From: Acidobacteria bacterium Mor1
GTDB taxonomy: Bacteria > Acidobacteriota > Polarisedimenticolia > Polarisedimenticolales > Polarisedimenticolaceae
Direction: 5' to 3'
Assembly: GCA_001664505.1 (NCBI GenBank)
Contig: CP011806.1
Span: forward strand, 46,823 to 110,822
DNA: 64,000 bases
Under the pieces are notes generated by a model. That model made no database searches, had not been told where the DNA came from, and was given only the letters and a program-made list of their open reading frames with translations. Below are positions 8,952 to 18,761 of this stretch, piece after piece. How positions within the stretch are numbered: position 1 is the first letter of the stretch; each line of letters opens with the position of its first letter. A program made the position numbers and the translations under genes.

Positions 8952-8980
8952 TTGCGTACCAGACATCTGTGCGGTATGTT
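8952..8980 (+). promoter_or_regulatory. Candidate lexA promoter with embedded LexA operator
   Basis: TTGCGT (8952-8957) and TATGTT (8975-8980) are spaced by exactly 17 nt. The spacer holds nested inverted repeats: TACC at 8957-8960 against GGTA at 8973-8976, and CAGA (8960-8963) against TCTG (8966-8969). A dyad lying between -35 and -10, 40-60 nt before lexA, is what autoregulation by LexA would require. The motif does not match the E. coli or Gram-positive SOS box, but LexA sites differ between phyla. Confidence 0.45.
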
Positions 8981-9017
8981 TTTCTCACCCATACAAGACC
9001 TCAAGGAGCACGGAACG

Positions 9018-9632
9018 ATGGGACGAACGCCCCCCGGACAGACCCGCGAACGAGTATTCCGTTTCGTGCAGGAGCAGATTTCGGCGGGGCAGCCGCCGAC
9101 GGTCCGCGAGGTCCAGGAAGCCTTCGGCTTCCGGGCGGTGCAGACCGCCCGGGAACATCTCGAGGCGCTGGTCACCGAGGGGCGGCTGGACAAGCAGCCG
9201 GGTAAGTCCCGGGGCTACCGGTTGCCCGGGCCGGCGGTCGATCCCCCTCGCTGGGTGCCGATCCTGGGTCAGGTGCCTGCCGGCGGCTTCGAACTGGCGG
9301 TGGAGCATCTCGACGGTTATCTGCCGGTCCAGGCATCCCTTTTCGACGACGAGGAGCTGTTCGGTCTCAGGGTTCAGGGGGAGAGCATGCTCAACGCCGG
9401 CATCCTTCCCGACGACGTGGTGGTGGTGCGCCGCCAACCTACCGCCAATGACGGCGATATCGTCGTCGCCCTGGTCGGCGAAGAGGCCACGGTCAAGCGT
9501 CTGCGCCGCCGGGGCAACCTGATCGAACTCCATCCCGACAACCCGGATTACGACGTGCTGTTCCCGGACCCCGAAGAGGTCCAGCTTCTGGGGCGCGTCG
9601 TCGAGGTGCGTCGCTACCTGCGTCGCCGATGA
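9018..9632 (+). CDS. lexA: LexA repressor (SOS response)
   Basis: A 204-aa protein. The N-terminal winged helix (about 1-72) carries the recognition region TVREVQEAFGFRAVQ. The C-terminal S24 autopeptidase domain has the nucleophile Ser123 (QGESML) and general base Lys160 (EATVKRL). The self-cleavage bond would be Ala88-Gly89 in QVPAGG. RecA filaments stimulate this cleavage after DNA damage and open the regulon. AAGGAG lies 9 nt before the ATG. It is the first gene of an SOS mutagenesis operon, and its stop overlaps the imuA start as ATGA, so LexA controls its own operon. Confidence 0.95.
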   Translation: MGRTPPGQTRERVFRFVQEQISAGQPPTVREVQEAFGFRAVQTAREHLEALVTEGRLDKQPGKSRGYRLPGPAVDPPRWVPILGQVPAGGFELAVEHLDGYLPVQASLFDDEELFGLRVQGESMLNAGILPDDVVVVRRQPTANDGDIVVALVGEEATVKRLRRRGNLIELHPDNPDYDVLFPDPEEVQLLGRVVEVRRYLRRR

Positions 9633-10402
9633 ACCGGCGACAGGCGTCCGAGGGGGCCCGACAGCGGGTCCTCGATACCTCGTTGCCGCTTTTATCTCCC
9701 GCCGGGTCGGCCGAGCCCGCCGTGGAGCCTGCGGATCAGCCGGCGGCCCACTCCTCGGGCGAGTCTGCCGCCGAGGTGCGGCCGGCCTTCGAACTGCCTG
9801 CCGACTGGAACGCCATCCGCCGGGGCATCGAGCCGAGTGAGACCCCTGTCGATTGGAGCCTGGCCATGTTCGCCGGGCGCTTCGCCGAGATCTCGGGCAA
9901 CGAAGCCTCGGCGGCTTTGACCCTGGTCTTTCGGCTGCTCCACGAAGCCCAGCGCAAGAACGAGCCGGTGGCCTGGTTGGCCCATCCCAGCGGAACCTTC
10001 TTCCCGCCCGATGTGGCCGAGACCGGCGTCGACCTCAAGTCGCTGGCGGTGATCTGGGTCGAGGAGTCGATCCAGGCCGCCCGGGCTGCCGATCATCTAT
10101 TGCGCTCGGGAGCCTTCGGCCTGGTCGTTCTCGACATGTACCTCGACGCGCGACTGCCGATCCCGGTGCAGACCCGTCTCGCCGGCCTGGCAAAGCGTCA
10201 CGACACGGCGCTGCTCTGTCTCACCCGCAAGGAAACCCACCGGCCGTCCATCGGGTCGCTGGTTTCACTGCGGGCCTCGGCCACTCGTGGGGCAGGGGAG
10301 CAGGGCCGCTACCGCTGCGAGATCCAGGTGCTCAAGGACAAGCGCAAGGGGCCGGGGTGGAAATACACGGAGGTCTGTCATGCACCGGACGGCCTGTGTT
10401 GA
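9629..10402 (+). CDS. imuA: ImuA, RecA-like SOS mutagenesis factor
   Basis: A 257-aa protein with a RecA/SulA-like core lacking an obvious Walker A P-loop. After a disordered 55-residue leader come the strands EPVAWLAHPSGTFFPP and GLVVLDMYLD. ImuA partners ImuB and DnaE2 in the damage-inducible mutasome found in many bacteria without umuDC. Identification rests mainly on position between lexA and imuB plus the weak RecA-like pattern. The ATG overlaps the lexA stop by 4 nt, and the gene's end overlaps the imuB start by 23 nt. Confidence 0.8.
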   Translation: MNRRQASEGARQRVLDTSLPLLSPAGSAEPAVEPADQPAAHSSGESAAEVRPAFELPADWNAIRRGIEPSETPVDWSLAMFAGRFAEISGNEASAALTLVFRLLHEAQRKNEPVAWLAHPSGTFFPPDVAETGVDLKSLAVIWVEESIQAARAADHLLRSGAFGLVVLDMYLDARLPIPVQTRLAGLAKRHDTALLCLTRKETHRPSIGSLVSLRASATRGAGEQGRYRCEIQVLKDKRKGPGWKYTEVCHAPDGLC

Positions 10403-11867
10403 TCTACCGGCGTTCCCGCTGCAACTCCTGCTGGAGCAGCATCCCGACTGGCGCGAGCAGCCGGTGGCGGTGGTCGACAGCGACCGCCCCCAGGGGCTGA
10501 TCCAGTGGGTCAACGAAAAAGCGCGGGCCTCTCGCATCCTCCCCGGCATGCGCTACGCCGCCGGCCTGTCGCTGAACCGGGATCTGCGGGCCGCCGAAGT
10601 GCCCCGGGAGACCATCGAGCGCGGGGTGGCCCGACTGAGTCGCCGCCTGCGCGACTTCACCCCTCACGTCGAGCCGTCCAGCGACGAACCGGGAGTGTTC
10701 TGGCTCGACGCCACCGGCCTTGAACGGCTCTACGAGTCCCTGCGGGCCTGGGGCTCCTCGGTTCGCAATGCGCTGACCAGCTTCGGCTTCAACGCCACGG
10801 TGGTGGTCGGCTTCGGCCGCTTCGGCAGCTATGGTCTGGCCCGGCAAAAACGGGGGGTGATCGTGATGCGCCTGCCCAGCGAGGAGCAGGCGGCGTTGCG
10901 CCGGGTGCCGCTGGACCGGCTGGGCATCGAACCCAAATCCCGGGACGCCCTGGCGCGGCTCGGAGTCGAAACCGTCGGCCGTTTGTTGGAGCTCCCCGCC
11001 GAGGGCATTCGCAAACGCTACGGCGTGGCGACTCATCGCATTCACCGGCTGGCTTCCGGCGAACTCAACGTGCCGCTCCAACCGGAAAAGCCGCGGCCGC
11101 CGGTGCTGCAGCGCAAGATCCTCGACTACCACGAGACCGACGCCCAGCGTCTGATGGTGCTGGCCGAGAGCATGCTGCAGCCGATGCTCGACGAGCTGGC
11201 CAAACGGGGCGCGGCGGTTTCGGAGATCCGCATCGGTTTCCGCTTCGAGCAGCGGGGGGATCACATCGAGAGCATCCGCCCTGCAGCGCCGACCCTCGAT
11301 GACCGGCAGTTGCTGGAGTTGATGCGCTTGCGCCTGTCGGCGGTGCGGAAGTTACCCGACGCGGTAACCGAGCTGTTGCTGCTGGCGAGAGAAGCCCCGG
11401 CCGATCGCCGCCAGCTCGAGATGTTCGCCGAGCGCACCCGGCGTGATCTCGATGCGGCCAACCGTGCTCTGGCCCGCATCCGCGCCGAACTGGGGGACGA
11501 CTCGGTGGTGCGGCCGCGGCTGAGGGACGGTCATCTGCCCGAAGGCAGCTTCTACTGGGAAAAGCTCAACCGGTTGGAAAAGTCCCGTCCCCGTGAGGTG
11601 CTTCTCAGCCGTTTGATCCGGCGGATCCACGCCCGGCCGATCGCCCTGCCGCCCCGGCCCCGTCACGAACCCGACGGCTGGCTGCTCTACGGGTTGGAGC
11701 AGGGGCCGGTGGTCAAGGTTCACGGCCCCTACGTGGTCTCCGGCGGCTGGTGGGTGCGGCCGGTGCATCGGGAATACCACTTCGCCGAGACCCGCAAGGG
11801 GGAGCTGCTCTGGGTCTTCTATGACCGTCCCCGCCGCCGCTGGTACCTGCAGGGCCGGGTCGAGTGA
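10380..11867 (+). CDS. imuB: ImuB, catalytically degenerate Y-family polymerase
   Basis: A 495-aa Y-family polymerase relative acting as the mutasome hub. The first carboxylate is kept (Asp8, VDLPAF). The Asp-Glu pair of active enzymes (SIDEAFLDLTGL) aligns with Gly105-Val106 in [11 protein letters not shown], so it should not polymerise. QLEMF at 345-349 resembles the clamp-binding QLxLF motif. The C-terminal segment [14 protein letters not shown] is typical of ImuB. GGAGG lies 6 nt before the ATG at 10380. The stop overlaps the dnaE2 start. Confidence 0.92.
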   Translation: MHRTACVDLPAFPLQLLLEQHPDWREQPVAVVDSDRPQGLIQWVNEKARASRILPGMRYAAGLSLNRDLRAAEVPRETIERGVARLSRRLRDFTPHVEPSSDEPGVFWLDATGLERLYESLRAWGSSVRNALTSFGFNATVVVGFGRFGSYGLARQKRGVIVMRLPSEEQAALRRVPLDRLGIEPKSRDALARLGVETVGRLLELPAEGIRKRYGVATHRIHRLASGELNVPLQPEKPRPPVLQRKILDYHETDAQRLMVLAESMLQPMLDELAKRGAAVSEIRIGFRFEQRGDHIESIRPAAPTLDDRQLLELMRLRLSAVRKLPDAVTELLLLAREAPADRRQLEMFAERTRRDLDAANRALARIRAELGDDSVVRPRLRDGHLPEGSFYWEKLNRLEKSRPREVLLSRLIRRIHARPIALPPRPRHEPDGWLLYGLEQGPVVKVHGPYVVSGGWWVRPVHREYHFAETRKGELLWVFYDRPRRRWYLQGRVE

Positions 11868-14800
11868 TTCCGCTCTGGTGCAAGAGCAACTTCTCGTTTC
11901 TCGAAGGGGCGAGCCACCCCGAAGAGTTGGTCGAGACCTGCGCCGCCCTGGGGCTCGAGGGGCTGGCGCTGACCGACCGGGACGGCGTCTACGGGTTGGT
12001 CGAGGGGCACATCAAGGCCCGGGAGCTGGGGCTGCAGTTGATCCTCGGAGCCGAGGTCACCGTCGACGACGGCTCGACGCTGGTGTTGCTCTCCCAGAGT
12101 CGCAAGGGCTACGGCAATCTGTGTCAACTCCTGACCGCCGGGCGTCTGCGCTGCGCCAAGGGGGAGAGCAAGGTCGGCTGGCGAGAGGTCTACGAACATG
12201 CCGAGGACCTGATCGCGCTCTGGGGCGGGGAGCGCAGCCTGCTCTGCGGCGAGGCGGACCCGTTCTTCGTGGCCCATGAACTGGGGGAGGCTTTCGGCGA
12301 CCGGCTATACGCCATGGTCACCCGGCACCGGCGTACCGGAGAGCCTGCGGTGGAGGGCCTGCTGCGTCAGCGGGCGGCCCGCTACGGGTTGCCCCGGGTG
12401 GCGGCCACCGAGGTGCTCTACCACAAGCCCCATCGTCGGGAACTGCAGGACGTGATGACCTGCATCCGCCACCGGGTCAAGCTGGTCGACGCCGGCCGGC
12501 TGACCAAACCCAACGCGGAGCACGCGCTCAAGTCGGGGTTTCTGTTCGAGAAGCTGTTCGAGGACGATCCCGGCGCCGTGGCCGCGACCCACGAGGTCGC
12601 CCGCCGCTGCCGCTTCAACCTCGACGACCTGCGCTACCGCTACCCGCTGGAAAAGCTGCCCGACGGCAGCACCTCCAGCGAGTGGCTGCGCACCCTGACC
12701 TTCCGCGGCGCCGGGGAGCGTTTCGGCGGTGAGGTGCCTGAGGCGATGGCCCGTCAGCTCGACAAGGAGCTGGCGCTGATCGAAGAGCTCGACTACGGCG
12801 GCTACTTCCTGACCATGTGGGAGATCGTGCGCTTCTGCCGGGAGCAGGGGATTCTCTGTCAGGGGCGGGGCTCGGCGGCCAACTCGGCGGTCTGCTATTG
12901 CCTGGGTATCACCGCCGTCGATCCGATCCGGCTGGGGCTGTTGTTCGAGCGGTTTCTTTCCCGGGAGCGGGCGGAGCCGCCGGACATCGATCTGGACATC
13001 GAGCACGAACGCCGGGAAGAGGTGATCCAGCACGTCTACGAGAAGTACGGCCGCTCCCACGCGGCGATGGTCGCCAACTTCATCCGCTACCGGCCACGCT
13101 CGGCGGTGCGGGATGTGGGCAAGGTGCTGGGTGTTCCCGAGACCGCGCTGGACCGGTTATCCAAGCTGATCAACCACTACGGCGGTTCGGTGGCCGCCGA
13201 GGCGCTGGAAGGGGCGGGCCTCGACCCCAACCAGCCGGTGCACCGGCACCTGCTGCGGCTGGCCAACGAGATCCAGGACTTCCCGCGGCATCTGTCGATC
13301 CATCCCGGCGGGTTCCTGCTGGGCCACGAGCCGGTCTCGACCTTGGTGCCGATCGAGAACGGATCGATGCCCGACCGCACGGTGATCCAGTGGGACAAGG
13401 ACTGCCTGGAAGAGCTGGGCCTGTTCAAGGTCGATCTGTTGGGCCTGGGGGCGATGCGGCAGCTGCATCTCGGGTTCGACCTGTTGAAGCAGCACTACCG
13501 GCGCAGCGAGACCATGGCGACCATCCCTCCCGACGACACGCCGACCTTCGACATGATCTGCCGGGCGGACACCGTCGGTGTGTTCCAGATCGAGAGCCGG
13601 GCCCAGATGGCGATGCTGCCGCGGCTGAAGCCCCGCACCTACTACGACCTGGTGATCGAGGTCAGCATCGTGCGGCCGGGGCCGATCACCGGCGGCATGG
13701 TGCACCCGTATCTACGGCGCCGCTCGGGGTTGGAGCCGGTGGTCTATCCCCATGAGTGTCTGGAGCCGGTGCTCAAAAAGACCCTCGGCGTGCCGCTGTT
13801 CCAGGAGCAGGTGATTCGCCTGGCGATGGTGGCGGCGGACTACACCCCCGGCGAGGCGGATCAACTCCGTCGCGACATGGCCGCCTGGCGGCGCAGCGGC
13901 CGCATCGAACGCCACCGGGAGCGGCTGGTGCGGCGGATGACCGCCAAGGGTATCGAGGCGGAATTCGCCGAGCGGGTCTTCGAGCAGATCCGCGGCTTCG
14001 GAGAGTACGGCTTTCCCGAAAGCCACGCCGCCAGCTTCGCGCTGATCGCCTACGCCACGGCGTGGATGAAGTGCCACTATCCCGAGGTCTTCGCCTGTTC
14101 GCTCTTGAACGCGCTACCCATGGGGTTCTACTCGGCGGCGACCATCGTCGAGGACGCCAAGCGTCACGGGGTGGAGGTGCGGCCGGCTGACGTTGTGCGG
14201 GGACACTGGGACTGTCTGCTGGAGCCGCTGCCCGACGGCGTGGTCGAGGCGCGCAAAGCCAAGGCAGGGGAGCGGGCGATCCCCGGCGGGCCCGAGGCGG
14301 GGGCGGCGTCGGCCAGCGCGATCCGCATGGGCTTGCGCTTCGTCAAAGGGGTGGGGGAGACGGACTGGGAGCGCATCGCCGCCGCCCGGGCCGAGAGTTC
14401 GTTCGTGTCGGTGGAAGACTTCGCCGCCCGCTCCCGGCTCAACGACGGCGTGTTGAGCCGGCTTGCCGAGGCAGGAGCGCTGCGCACCCTGGAACCCCGC
14501 CGCCGCGAGGCGCTATGGCGGGTTTCCGGCGCCGCCCGGGACGAAGACACGCCGCTGGGGCTCGAGACCGAGGAGCGTGAGGCAGCCTTCAGCGATCTCG
14601 ACGTGTTCGAGACCATTAACTGGGATTACCGCAGCAGCAGCCACAGCACCGAAGGCCACCCGCTGCTGCCGCTGAGGGAGCTGTTCCGCAAGCGCCGGCT
14701 CCCCGACGCCGCCGAGGTGACGGCGATGAACGACGGCCGCCGGGTGCGCTACGCCGGCATCGTGATCTGCCGCCAGCGCCCGGGCACCGCCTCGGGGGTG

Positions 14801-15025
14801 GTGTTCATGACCATGGAAGACGAAACCGGCTTCGTCAACGTGGTAGTCTGGAGCCAGGTCTTCGAGGAACACGCGCTGACGATCAAGACCCGGAATTTCC
14901 TCGGCGTCAGCGGCAAGCTCCAGAAACAGGACGGCGTGGTGCACCTGATTGCAGACTCGTTCTGGGATCCGACGAATACGCTGCAGGCCAGGCTGGAGCC
15001 GACGCGGAGCCGGGACTTTCATTGA
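11864..15025 (+). CDS. dnaE2: DnaE2/ImuC error-prone DNA polymerase III alpha subunit
   Basis: A 1053-aa C-family polymerase, about 100 residues shorter than replicative DnaE. Domains: N-terminal PHP ([17 protein letters not shown]), palm and thumb with [14 protein letters not shown] and the catalytic PDIDLD motif at 373-378, a third carboxylate in [11 protein letters not shown], fingers, a helix-hairpin-helix region and a C-terminal OB fold ([17 protein letters not shown]). It carries out translesion synthesis with ImuA and ImuB. It starts at GTG 11864, overlapping the imuB stop as GTGA, so the four genes form one LexA-headed transcript. Confidence 0.96.
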   Translation: MIPLWCKSNFSFLEGASHPEELVETCAALGLEGLALTDRDGVYGLVEGHIKARELGLQLILGAEVTVDDGSTLVLLSQSRKGYGNLCQLLTAGRLRCAKGESKVGWREVYEHAEDLIALWGGERSLLCGEADPFFVAHELGEAFGDRLYAMVTRHRRTGEPAVEGLLRQRAARYGLPRVAATEVLYHKPHRRELQDVMTCIRHRVKLVDAGRLTKPNAEHALKSGFLFEKLFEDDPGAVAATHEVARRCRFNLDDLRYRYPLEKLPDGSTSSEWLRTLTFRGAGERFGGEVPEAMARQLDKELALIEELDYGGYFLTMWEIVRFCREQGILCQGRGSAANSAVCYCLGITAVDPIRLGLLFERFLSRERAEPPDIDLDIEHERREEVIQHVYEKYGRSHAAMVANFIRYRPRSAVRDVGKVLGVPETALDRLSKLINHYGGSVAAEALEGAGLDPNQPVHRHLLRLANEIQDFPRHLSIHPGGFLLGHEPVSTLVPIENGSMPDRTVIQWDKDCLEELGLFKVDLLGLGAMRQLHLGFDLLKQHYRRSETMATIPPDDTPTFDMICRADTVGVFQIESRAQMAMLPRLKPRTYYDLVIEVSIVRPGPITGGMVHPYLRRRSGLEPVVYPHECLEPVLKKTLGVPLFQEQVIRLAMVAADYTPGEADQLRRDMAAWRRSGRIERHRERLVRRMTAKGIEAEFAERVFEQIRGFGEYGFPESHAASFALIAYATAWMKCHYPEVFACSLLNALPMGFYSAATIVEDAKRHGVEVRPADVVRGHWDCLLEPLPDGVVEARKAKAGERAIPGGPEAGAASASAIRMGLRFVKGVGETDWERIAAARAESSFVSVEDFAARSRLNDGVLSRLAEAGALRTLEPRRREALWRVSGAARDEDTPLGLETEEREAAFSDLDVFETINWDYRSSSHSTEGHPLLPLRELFRKRRLPDAAEVTAMNDGRRVRYAGIVICRQRPGTASGVVFMTMEDETGFVNVVVWSQVFEEHALTIKTRNFLGVSGKLQKQDGVVHLIADSFWDPTNTLQARLEPTRSRDFH

Positions 15026-15094
15026 GGCCGGGGACGAACAAGAAATGGAAACCACAAGGCCGGCAGCGGTCCTAGCAGCCGTTGGAGCGTTCTG

Positions 15095-15373
15095 ATGCGC
15101 ACCAAAGAGTGGAGCCTAGGCCTGGGAGATCTCGTCTCGCTGCTGTTCAGGCGGAAGGAATGTCCATCATGTGGTGGCGTCGCGCGTCGGGCATGGCAGG
15201 TTGTTGATTCCGGGACGGGCGTTCGCTGGGAGTCTGGGCGGGTTCGCATCGAACTCGGCGATCGCACCGAACATGAACTGATCTTTCGCTGCGACCAGTG
15301 CGAGGAAGTCGTGCCGCACGCGGATCTGCCATGGCGGTGGCAGCACAAGTCAGCGTCCGATCTCGTCGAGTGA
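15095..15373 (+). CDS. Small zinc-ribbon-like protein
   Basis: A 92-aa protein with two CxxC pairs, CPSC near residue 24 and CDQC near residue 66, spaced as in a four-Cys zinc ribbon. GGAG lies about 7 nt before the ATG. It follows dnaE2 by 69 nt but is not clearly in that operon. No specific family recognised. Confidence 0.6.
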   Translation: MRTKEWSLGLGDLVSLLFRRKECPSCGGVARRAWQVVDSGTGVRWESGRVRIELGDRTEHELIFRCDQCEEVVPHADLPWRWQHKSASDLVE

Positions 15374-15519
15374 GCCTCCAGCCAGTCCCGAGGCTACCCC
15401 CGTCGATTGAAGCCACCTCTGAAACGGCGGGACGACACAGTCGCCAAGGTTTCGGCCGAATCAATCTGTGATTACCTGGAATCGCAGCATAGTCGCGGCG
15501 AGGGGCGAGGAGGCCACGC

Positions 15520-15939
15520 ATGCGGATCTTCTTCTACGGTTTATACATGGATGCAGCCCTGCTGGAATCCATGGGGTACGGGCCGACGCACGTCGGTGCT
15601 GCGAGGCTGGATGACTTCCGGCTCCGGATCGGAAGTAGGGCAACGCTGATCCAAGAGCACGGTCGCGCATCCTACGGCTTCCTCCTGGACCTTCCCGATG
15701 AAGAGGCTTCGGCGCTCTATTCTCGGCCTGAAGTGGCAGGCTACGTTCCCACGCAAGTGCAGGTCACGTTGCTTGCAGACTCGACACTGCATCCTGCGTC
15801 CTGCTACCTGCTGGCGACCGACGAGGGACCGGCAGAACCGAATGTGGAGTACGCAAGCAAGCTGGTGGCGCTTACCACTCGATTGGGGTTGCCCGCTGCC
15901 TACGTCGAAGAGATCGCGGCCATCGCCAGGGGGTGCTAG
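15520..15939 (+). CDS. Gamma-glutamylcyclotransferase-like (AIG2-like) protein
   Basis: A 139-aa protein opening with FFYGLYMDAALLESMG, close to the YGS/YGTL substrate-loop signature of the gamma-glutamylcyclotransferase fold. A later segment, ASYGFLLDLPDEEASALYSRPEV, resembles the family's GxxY/W...E region. These enzymes release 5-oxoproline from gamma-glutamyl amines or peptides. The catalytic Glu cannot be assigned with confidence because the core is short. GAGGAGG lies 6 nt before the ATG. Confidence 0.65.
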   Translation: MRIFFYGLYMDAALLESMGYGPTHVGAARLDDFRLRIGSRATLIQEHGRASYGFLLDLPDEEASALYSRPEVAGYVPTQVQVTLLADSTLHPASCYLLATDEGPAEPNVEYASKLVALTTRLGLPAAYVEEIAAIARGC

Positions 15940-16148
15940 TTCATCGGTGAACTCGGACTGTTCAACGTGCAGCGTAGCGAAATGTACGACCACGGGCTCC
16001 ATAGGACAGTACCTGCCGCGAACTTCGAGCGATCCTGTGAGTTCCGTTCCCGAGGTTGACCTTTGGTCCGGGGCGGGGGATAGTTCCGCCAGCCACAGTG
16101 CCTCGATGGACGGCCGCCCAGAATTCGGCTTTTTTTACTGGAGAACGC

Positions 16149-16670
16149 ATGCTGACCAGGAATCGCAACTGTGCTTTGCTCGTCGTAATGATCGTCGCCT
16201 GTGCTCTGGGGACCTCGGCCTTGGCCGGCGACGCCGAGACCGTCCAGGCGGACGTGCGCAAGATCGCCGACGCTGCCTATCAGCGGGATGTGGAGACCAC
16301 CCTTGCCTACACCCATCCGAAGATACTCGAGATCATGGGCGGGCCTGAGGGCGCGCGGAAGGTGATGAACGACCTGTTCAATCAGATGGGGGATATCAAA
16401 ATGACCCTCGAGTCGATGACGTTCCCGGATCCGCCGCAGTTCATCGCCGGGGCCGAGAACGAGTACGTCATCGTGCCGACGTTGAGCGTTGTGTCGGTGG
16501 GCGGTCAAAAGCTTCGCAGCGTCAACTTCCAGTTCGGCTCCCGACCCAAGGGCGGGTCCGGCTGGAAGTACGTCGAGGGGTCTCGCGTTTCGCCACAGCT
16601 CCTTGCCGCGTTGTTTCCGGACTTCCCCGCCGATCACAAGCTTCCGGAGGTAGCCCGCGAGCGGATGTGA
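16149..16670 (+). CDS. Exported protein of unknown function
   Basis: A 173-aa protein with a signal peptide (NCALLVVMIVACALGTSALA, cleavage near residue 26). The mature part (TLAYTHPKILEIMGG, then FQFGSRPKGGSGWKYVEG) resembles NTF2-like periplasmic proteins with a DUF4440-style pattern, a loose match. GGAG is 6 nt before the ATG at 16149; the frame is open upstream but the signal peptide fixes this start. Confidence 0.7.
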   Translation: MLTRNRNCALLVVMIVACALGTSALAGDAETVQADVRKIADAAYQRDVETTLAYTHPKILEIMGGPEGARKVMNDLFNQMGDIKMTLESMTFPDPPQFIAGAENEYVIVPTLSVVSVGGQKLRSVNFQFGSRPKGGSGWKYVEGSRVSPQLLAALFPDFPADHKLPEVARERM

Positions 16671-16816
16671 CGTCCCGGGTCGCGTCCTGACTGGCCAAAT
16701 CGAATCCTGGCTCGTTCACGCCGAGTGAGGGCAGGCGGGAAACCTCGCAGCGCGGCTTCTGTTCTCCTAGCCGAGACTCGAATTCACGGGCCACGCGGCC
16801 CGACGAGGAGGAGCGC

Positions 16817-17089
16817 ATGCCGAAGTTCTTGATTGAGCGAGAGATTCCGGGCGCAGGACAGCTGTCGGCGAACGACTTGAAGGGTATCTCCGCCAAGTCC
16901 TGTAGCGTGATCGAGGAGCTTGGGCCGCAGGTGCAGTGGGTCCAGAGCTACGTCACCGGGGACAAGGTTTACTGTGTCTACATCGCGCCCGATGAGGCAG
17001 CGGTACGCAAGCATGCCGAAATGGGCGGCTTTCCGGCCAACAGGGTTTCGGAAGTGCGGGCGGTGATCGATCCGGCGACTGCCGAGTGA
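16817..17089 (+). CDS. DUF4242-family protein
   Basis: A 90-aa protein beginning MPKFLIEREIPGAG and containing WVQSYVTGDKVYCVY and HAEMGGFPANRVSEV, which match the DUF4242 family. One characterised member (SCO4226 of Streptomyces) binds nickel in a ferredoxin-like fold, but the general role is unknown. GAGGAGGAG sits just upstream. Full length for the family. Confidence 0.88.
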   Translation: MPKFLIEREIPGAGQLSANDLKGISAKSCSVIEELGPQVQWVQSYVTGDKVYCVYIAPDEAAVRKHAEMGGFPANRVSEVRAVIDPATAE

Positions 17090-17161
17090 TCAACCCTGAG
17101 GGAGGGCCTTGGTGCCGCCCCTTGGTACACTAGACGCAGTCACACCCGCGGAGGCTGCGCG

Positions 17162-17245
17162 ATGAAGCGATTCCTCGTCCTGGTCTTGCTTTCCACCCTG
17201 CTGCTCCTGACCGGCTGCGCCAAGACACAGCGGAGCTCCGGATGA
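17162..17245 (+). CDS. 27-aa lipoprotein-like small ORF
   Basis: ATG at 17162 with GGAGG 7 nt upstream encodes a hydrophobic signal ending in lipobox LTGC (Cys19) and then only eight residues (AKTQRSSG) before TGA. It could be a genuine micro-lipoprotein of entericidin-like size. Equally, it may be the 5' end of the next exported protein, cut off by a frameshift, because that protein has a hydrophobic leader but no normal start. Confidence 0.45.
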   Translation: MKRFLVLVLLSTLLLLTGCAKTQRSSG

Positions 17246-17294
17246 CTGCCGGGTAGCACAGATCCTGCTCCTGACTCTGGTTGCCATCATCCCC

Positions 17295-17792
17295 ATGCAG
17301 GCAGCGGGTGGCGACGGCTGGAGACAAACATGGAGCGAGGCCGGCGGCTTCACCGCACGTTTCCCCGTGGAAGTCGCGCCGTTCGGTCAAGAGATCGAGA
17401 CAGGGTTCGGCCCGGCGACGTTGACCGTCTTCGGCGCGAATGCCGAGACCAGTGCGTTCTTCGTCAGCTACTATGACTATGGCGAGGATGTAGTGCTCTC
17501 GCGCGAAGTTCTCTTGGAGGCCGAAAGGAATCGAGGTCTCGACGGAGCCTCCGCCGAGTTGGTCAGCGATACGCCGTTCGAAGCGGTCGGCTACGCCGGG
17601 CGCGAGATCGTCGCCGACAGGGCAGGTACGCCTCTACGACTCCGCGTTCGAAACTTCCTGGTTGGTCGCCGAATGTACAGTCTGGTCGCCGTCGGTCCGA
17701 ACGGTCCCGCGATGGACGAGGATGCGAGGAAGTTCTTCGACTCGTTCGCTTTCTGGGAGAAGAGTGACGAGACACCCCCAGGGCCCTCCTGA
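17295..17792 (+). CDS. Exported protein of unknown function, start uncertain
   Basis: A protein of at least 165 aa. The ATG at 17295 has no ribosome site and falls inside a leader: the in-frame codons just upstream read QILLLTLVAIIP, continuing MQAAGG, a signal-peptide-like stretch, but the only in-frame candidates before it are CTG codons (17265, 17271, 17277). The mature part (GGFTARFPVEVAPFGQE, SYYDYG, then PAMDEDARKFFDSFAF) resembles small periplasmic proteins whose last helix is DxxxFFxSF. The start is either non-ATG or lost by a frameshift from the small ORF at 17162. Confidence 0.6.
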   Translation: MQAAGGDGWRQTWSEAGGFTARFPVEVAPFGQEIETGFGPATLTVFGANAETSAFFVSYYDYGEDVVLSREVLLEAERNRGLDGASAELVSDTPFEAVGYAGREIVADRAGTPLRLRVRNFLVGRRMYSLVAVGPNGPAMDEDARKFFDSFAFWEKSDETPPGPS

Positions 17793-17874
17793 ACCCTCGC
17801 ATGGATCATGCGGTCGCCTGATCGCCGGTCCTCCAGGTCCTGACTACTCGGTCCGCTTTTTGAGCAGCCCGTCC

Positions 17875-18264
17875 GTGAACTTCCTGTTGCGAAACCTGTT
17901 GTGGGTGGACTGCGCCGCGGGCGCGGCGGTGGGTGTGTTGGTGCTCGGCCTCGCGAGCTGGCTCGCCGAGATTGAAGGCCTCCCGCTGGGAGTCCTGCTC
18001 TTCACCGGCGCCGCCAACCTGCTCTACGCCTGCTACTCGTTCTCCCTCGCGATCCGGATTCGGCGCAGGATGATCTGGATCAAGCTGCTGGTGCTCGCGA
18101 ACCTGGCCTGGGTTCCCGTGTGTATCGGTTTGGCCTGGGTTCACCGGGCGGACGCCAGCCCGCTGGGGTTCGCGCACCTGCTAGGAGAGGCGGCTTTCGT
18201 CGGCGGATTGGCTGTGTTGGAATGGAAACAGCGGCACCAGTTGGTCCGGCCTCAGGCAAACTGA
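17875..18264 (+). CDS. Small four-helix membrane protein
   Basis: About 129 aa with four hydrophobic segments (around AAGAAVGVLVLGLASWLA, GVLLFTGAANLLYACYSF, LLVLANLAWVPVCIGLAW and LGEAAFVGGLAVLEW). The start is uncertain: GTG 17875 is used here and TTG 17860 is also possible; neither has a good ribosome site. Function unknown. Confidence 0.6.
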   Translation: MNFLLRNLLWVDCAAGAAVGVLVLGLASWLAEIEGLPLGVLLFTGAANLLYACYSFSLAIRIRRRMIWIKLLVLANLAWVPVCIGLAWVHRADASPLGFAHLLGEAAFVGGLAVLEWKQRHQLVRPQAN

Positions 18265-18301
18265 GTTCGCGGCGGATCCGGACGAAGGAGGGGACGGGAA
18301 G

Positions 18302-18694
18302 ATGAACGCCAGGGAGAGGATCGTCAGCCTACTGCTGGTCCTGGTGGGCATCGTCAACCTGCTGCCGGTCGCGGGGATCCGCTCGGGGACGCTGCTGGCC
18401 AAGGCTTATGGCATCTCGGAGCCGGAGGGCGATCTGCTGATCCTGATGCGCCACCGGGCGCTTCTGTTCGGGGTCCTTGGCGGTTTGATCCTGGTTTCCG
18501 CATTTCGTCGGCACCTGCAGCCCGCGGCGATCGCTGCGGGTTTCGTGAGTATGGTCGGTTTCGTCGCCATCGCGGTGATGGCCGGCAACCATGGCCCGGA
18601 GATCCACAAGGTGGTCCTCGTCGACATCGCGGCGTCGGTTGCGCTCTCGATCGTGGTGGTGCTGCGCGGGAGCTCCGCGAAGGAAACGCCATGA
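18302..18694 (+). CDS. Small membrane protein of unknown function
   Basis: A 130-aa protein with four predicted membrane helices (IVSLLLVLVGIVNLLPVAG; LLFGVLGGLILVSAF; AAIAAGFVSMVGFVAIAVM; VLVDIAASVALSIVVVL) and the loop DLLILMRHRALLFG. It resembles a widespread family of small integral membrane proteins, some mislabelled in databases as phosphopantetheine adenylyltransferase. GGGGACGGGAAG precedes the ATG. It follows the previous membrane gene by 37 nt. Confidence 0.75.
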   Translation: MNARERIVSLLLVLVGIVNLLPVAGIRSGTLLAKAYGISEPEGDLLILMRHRALLFGVLGGLILVSAFRRHLQPAAIAAGFVSMVGFVAIAVMAGNHGPEIHKVVLVDIAASVALSIVVVLRGSSAKETP

Positions 18695-18761
18695 ACGGGC
18701 GTCCGCCGGATGAGAGCTCGGTCGTGGGCGCCGGCCGCTCTGAGCGTGTCGGGTACGGCGG

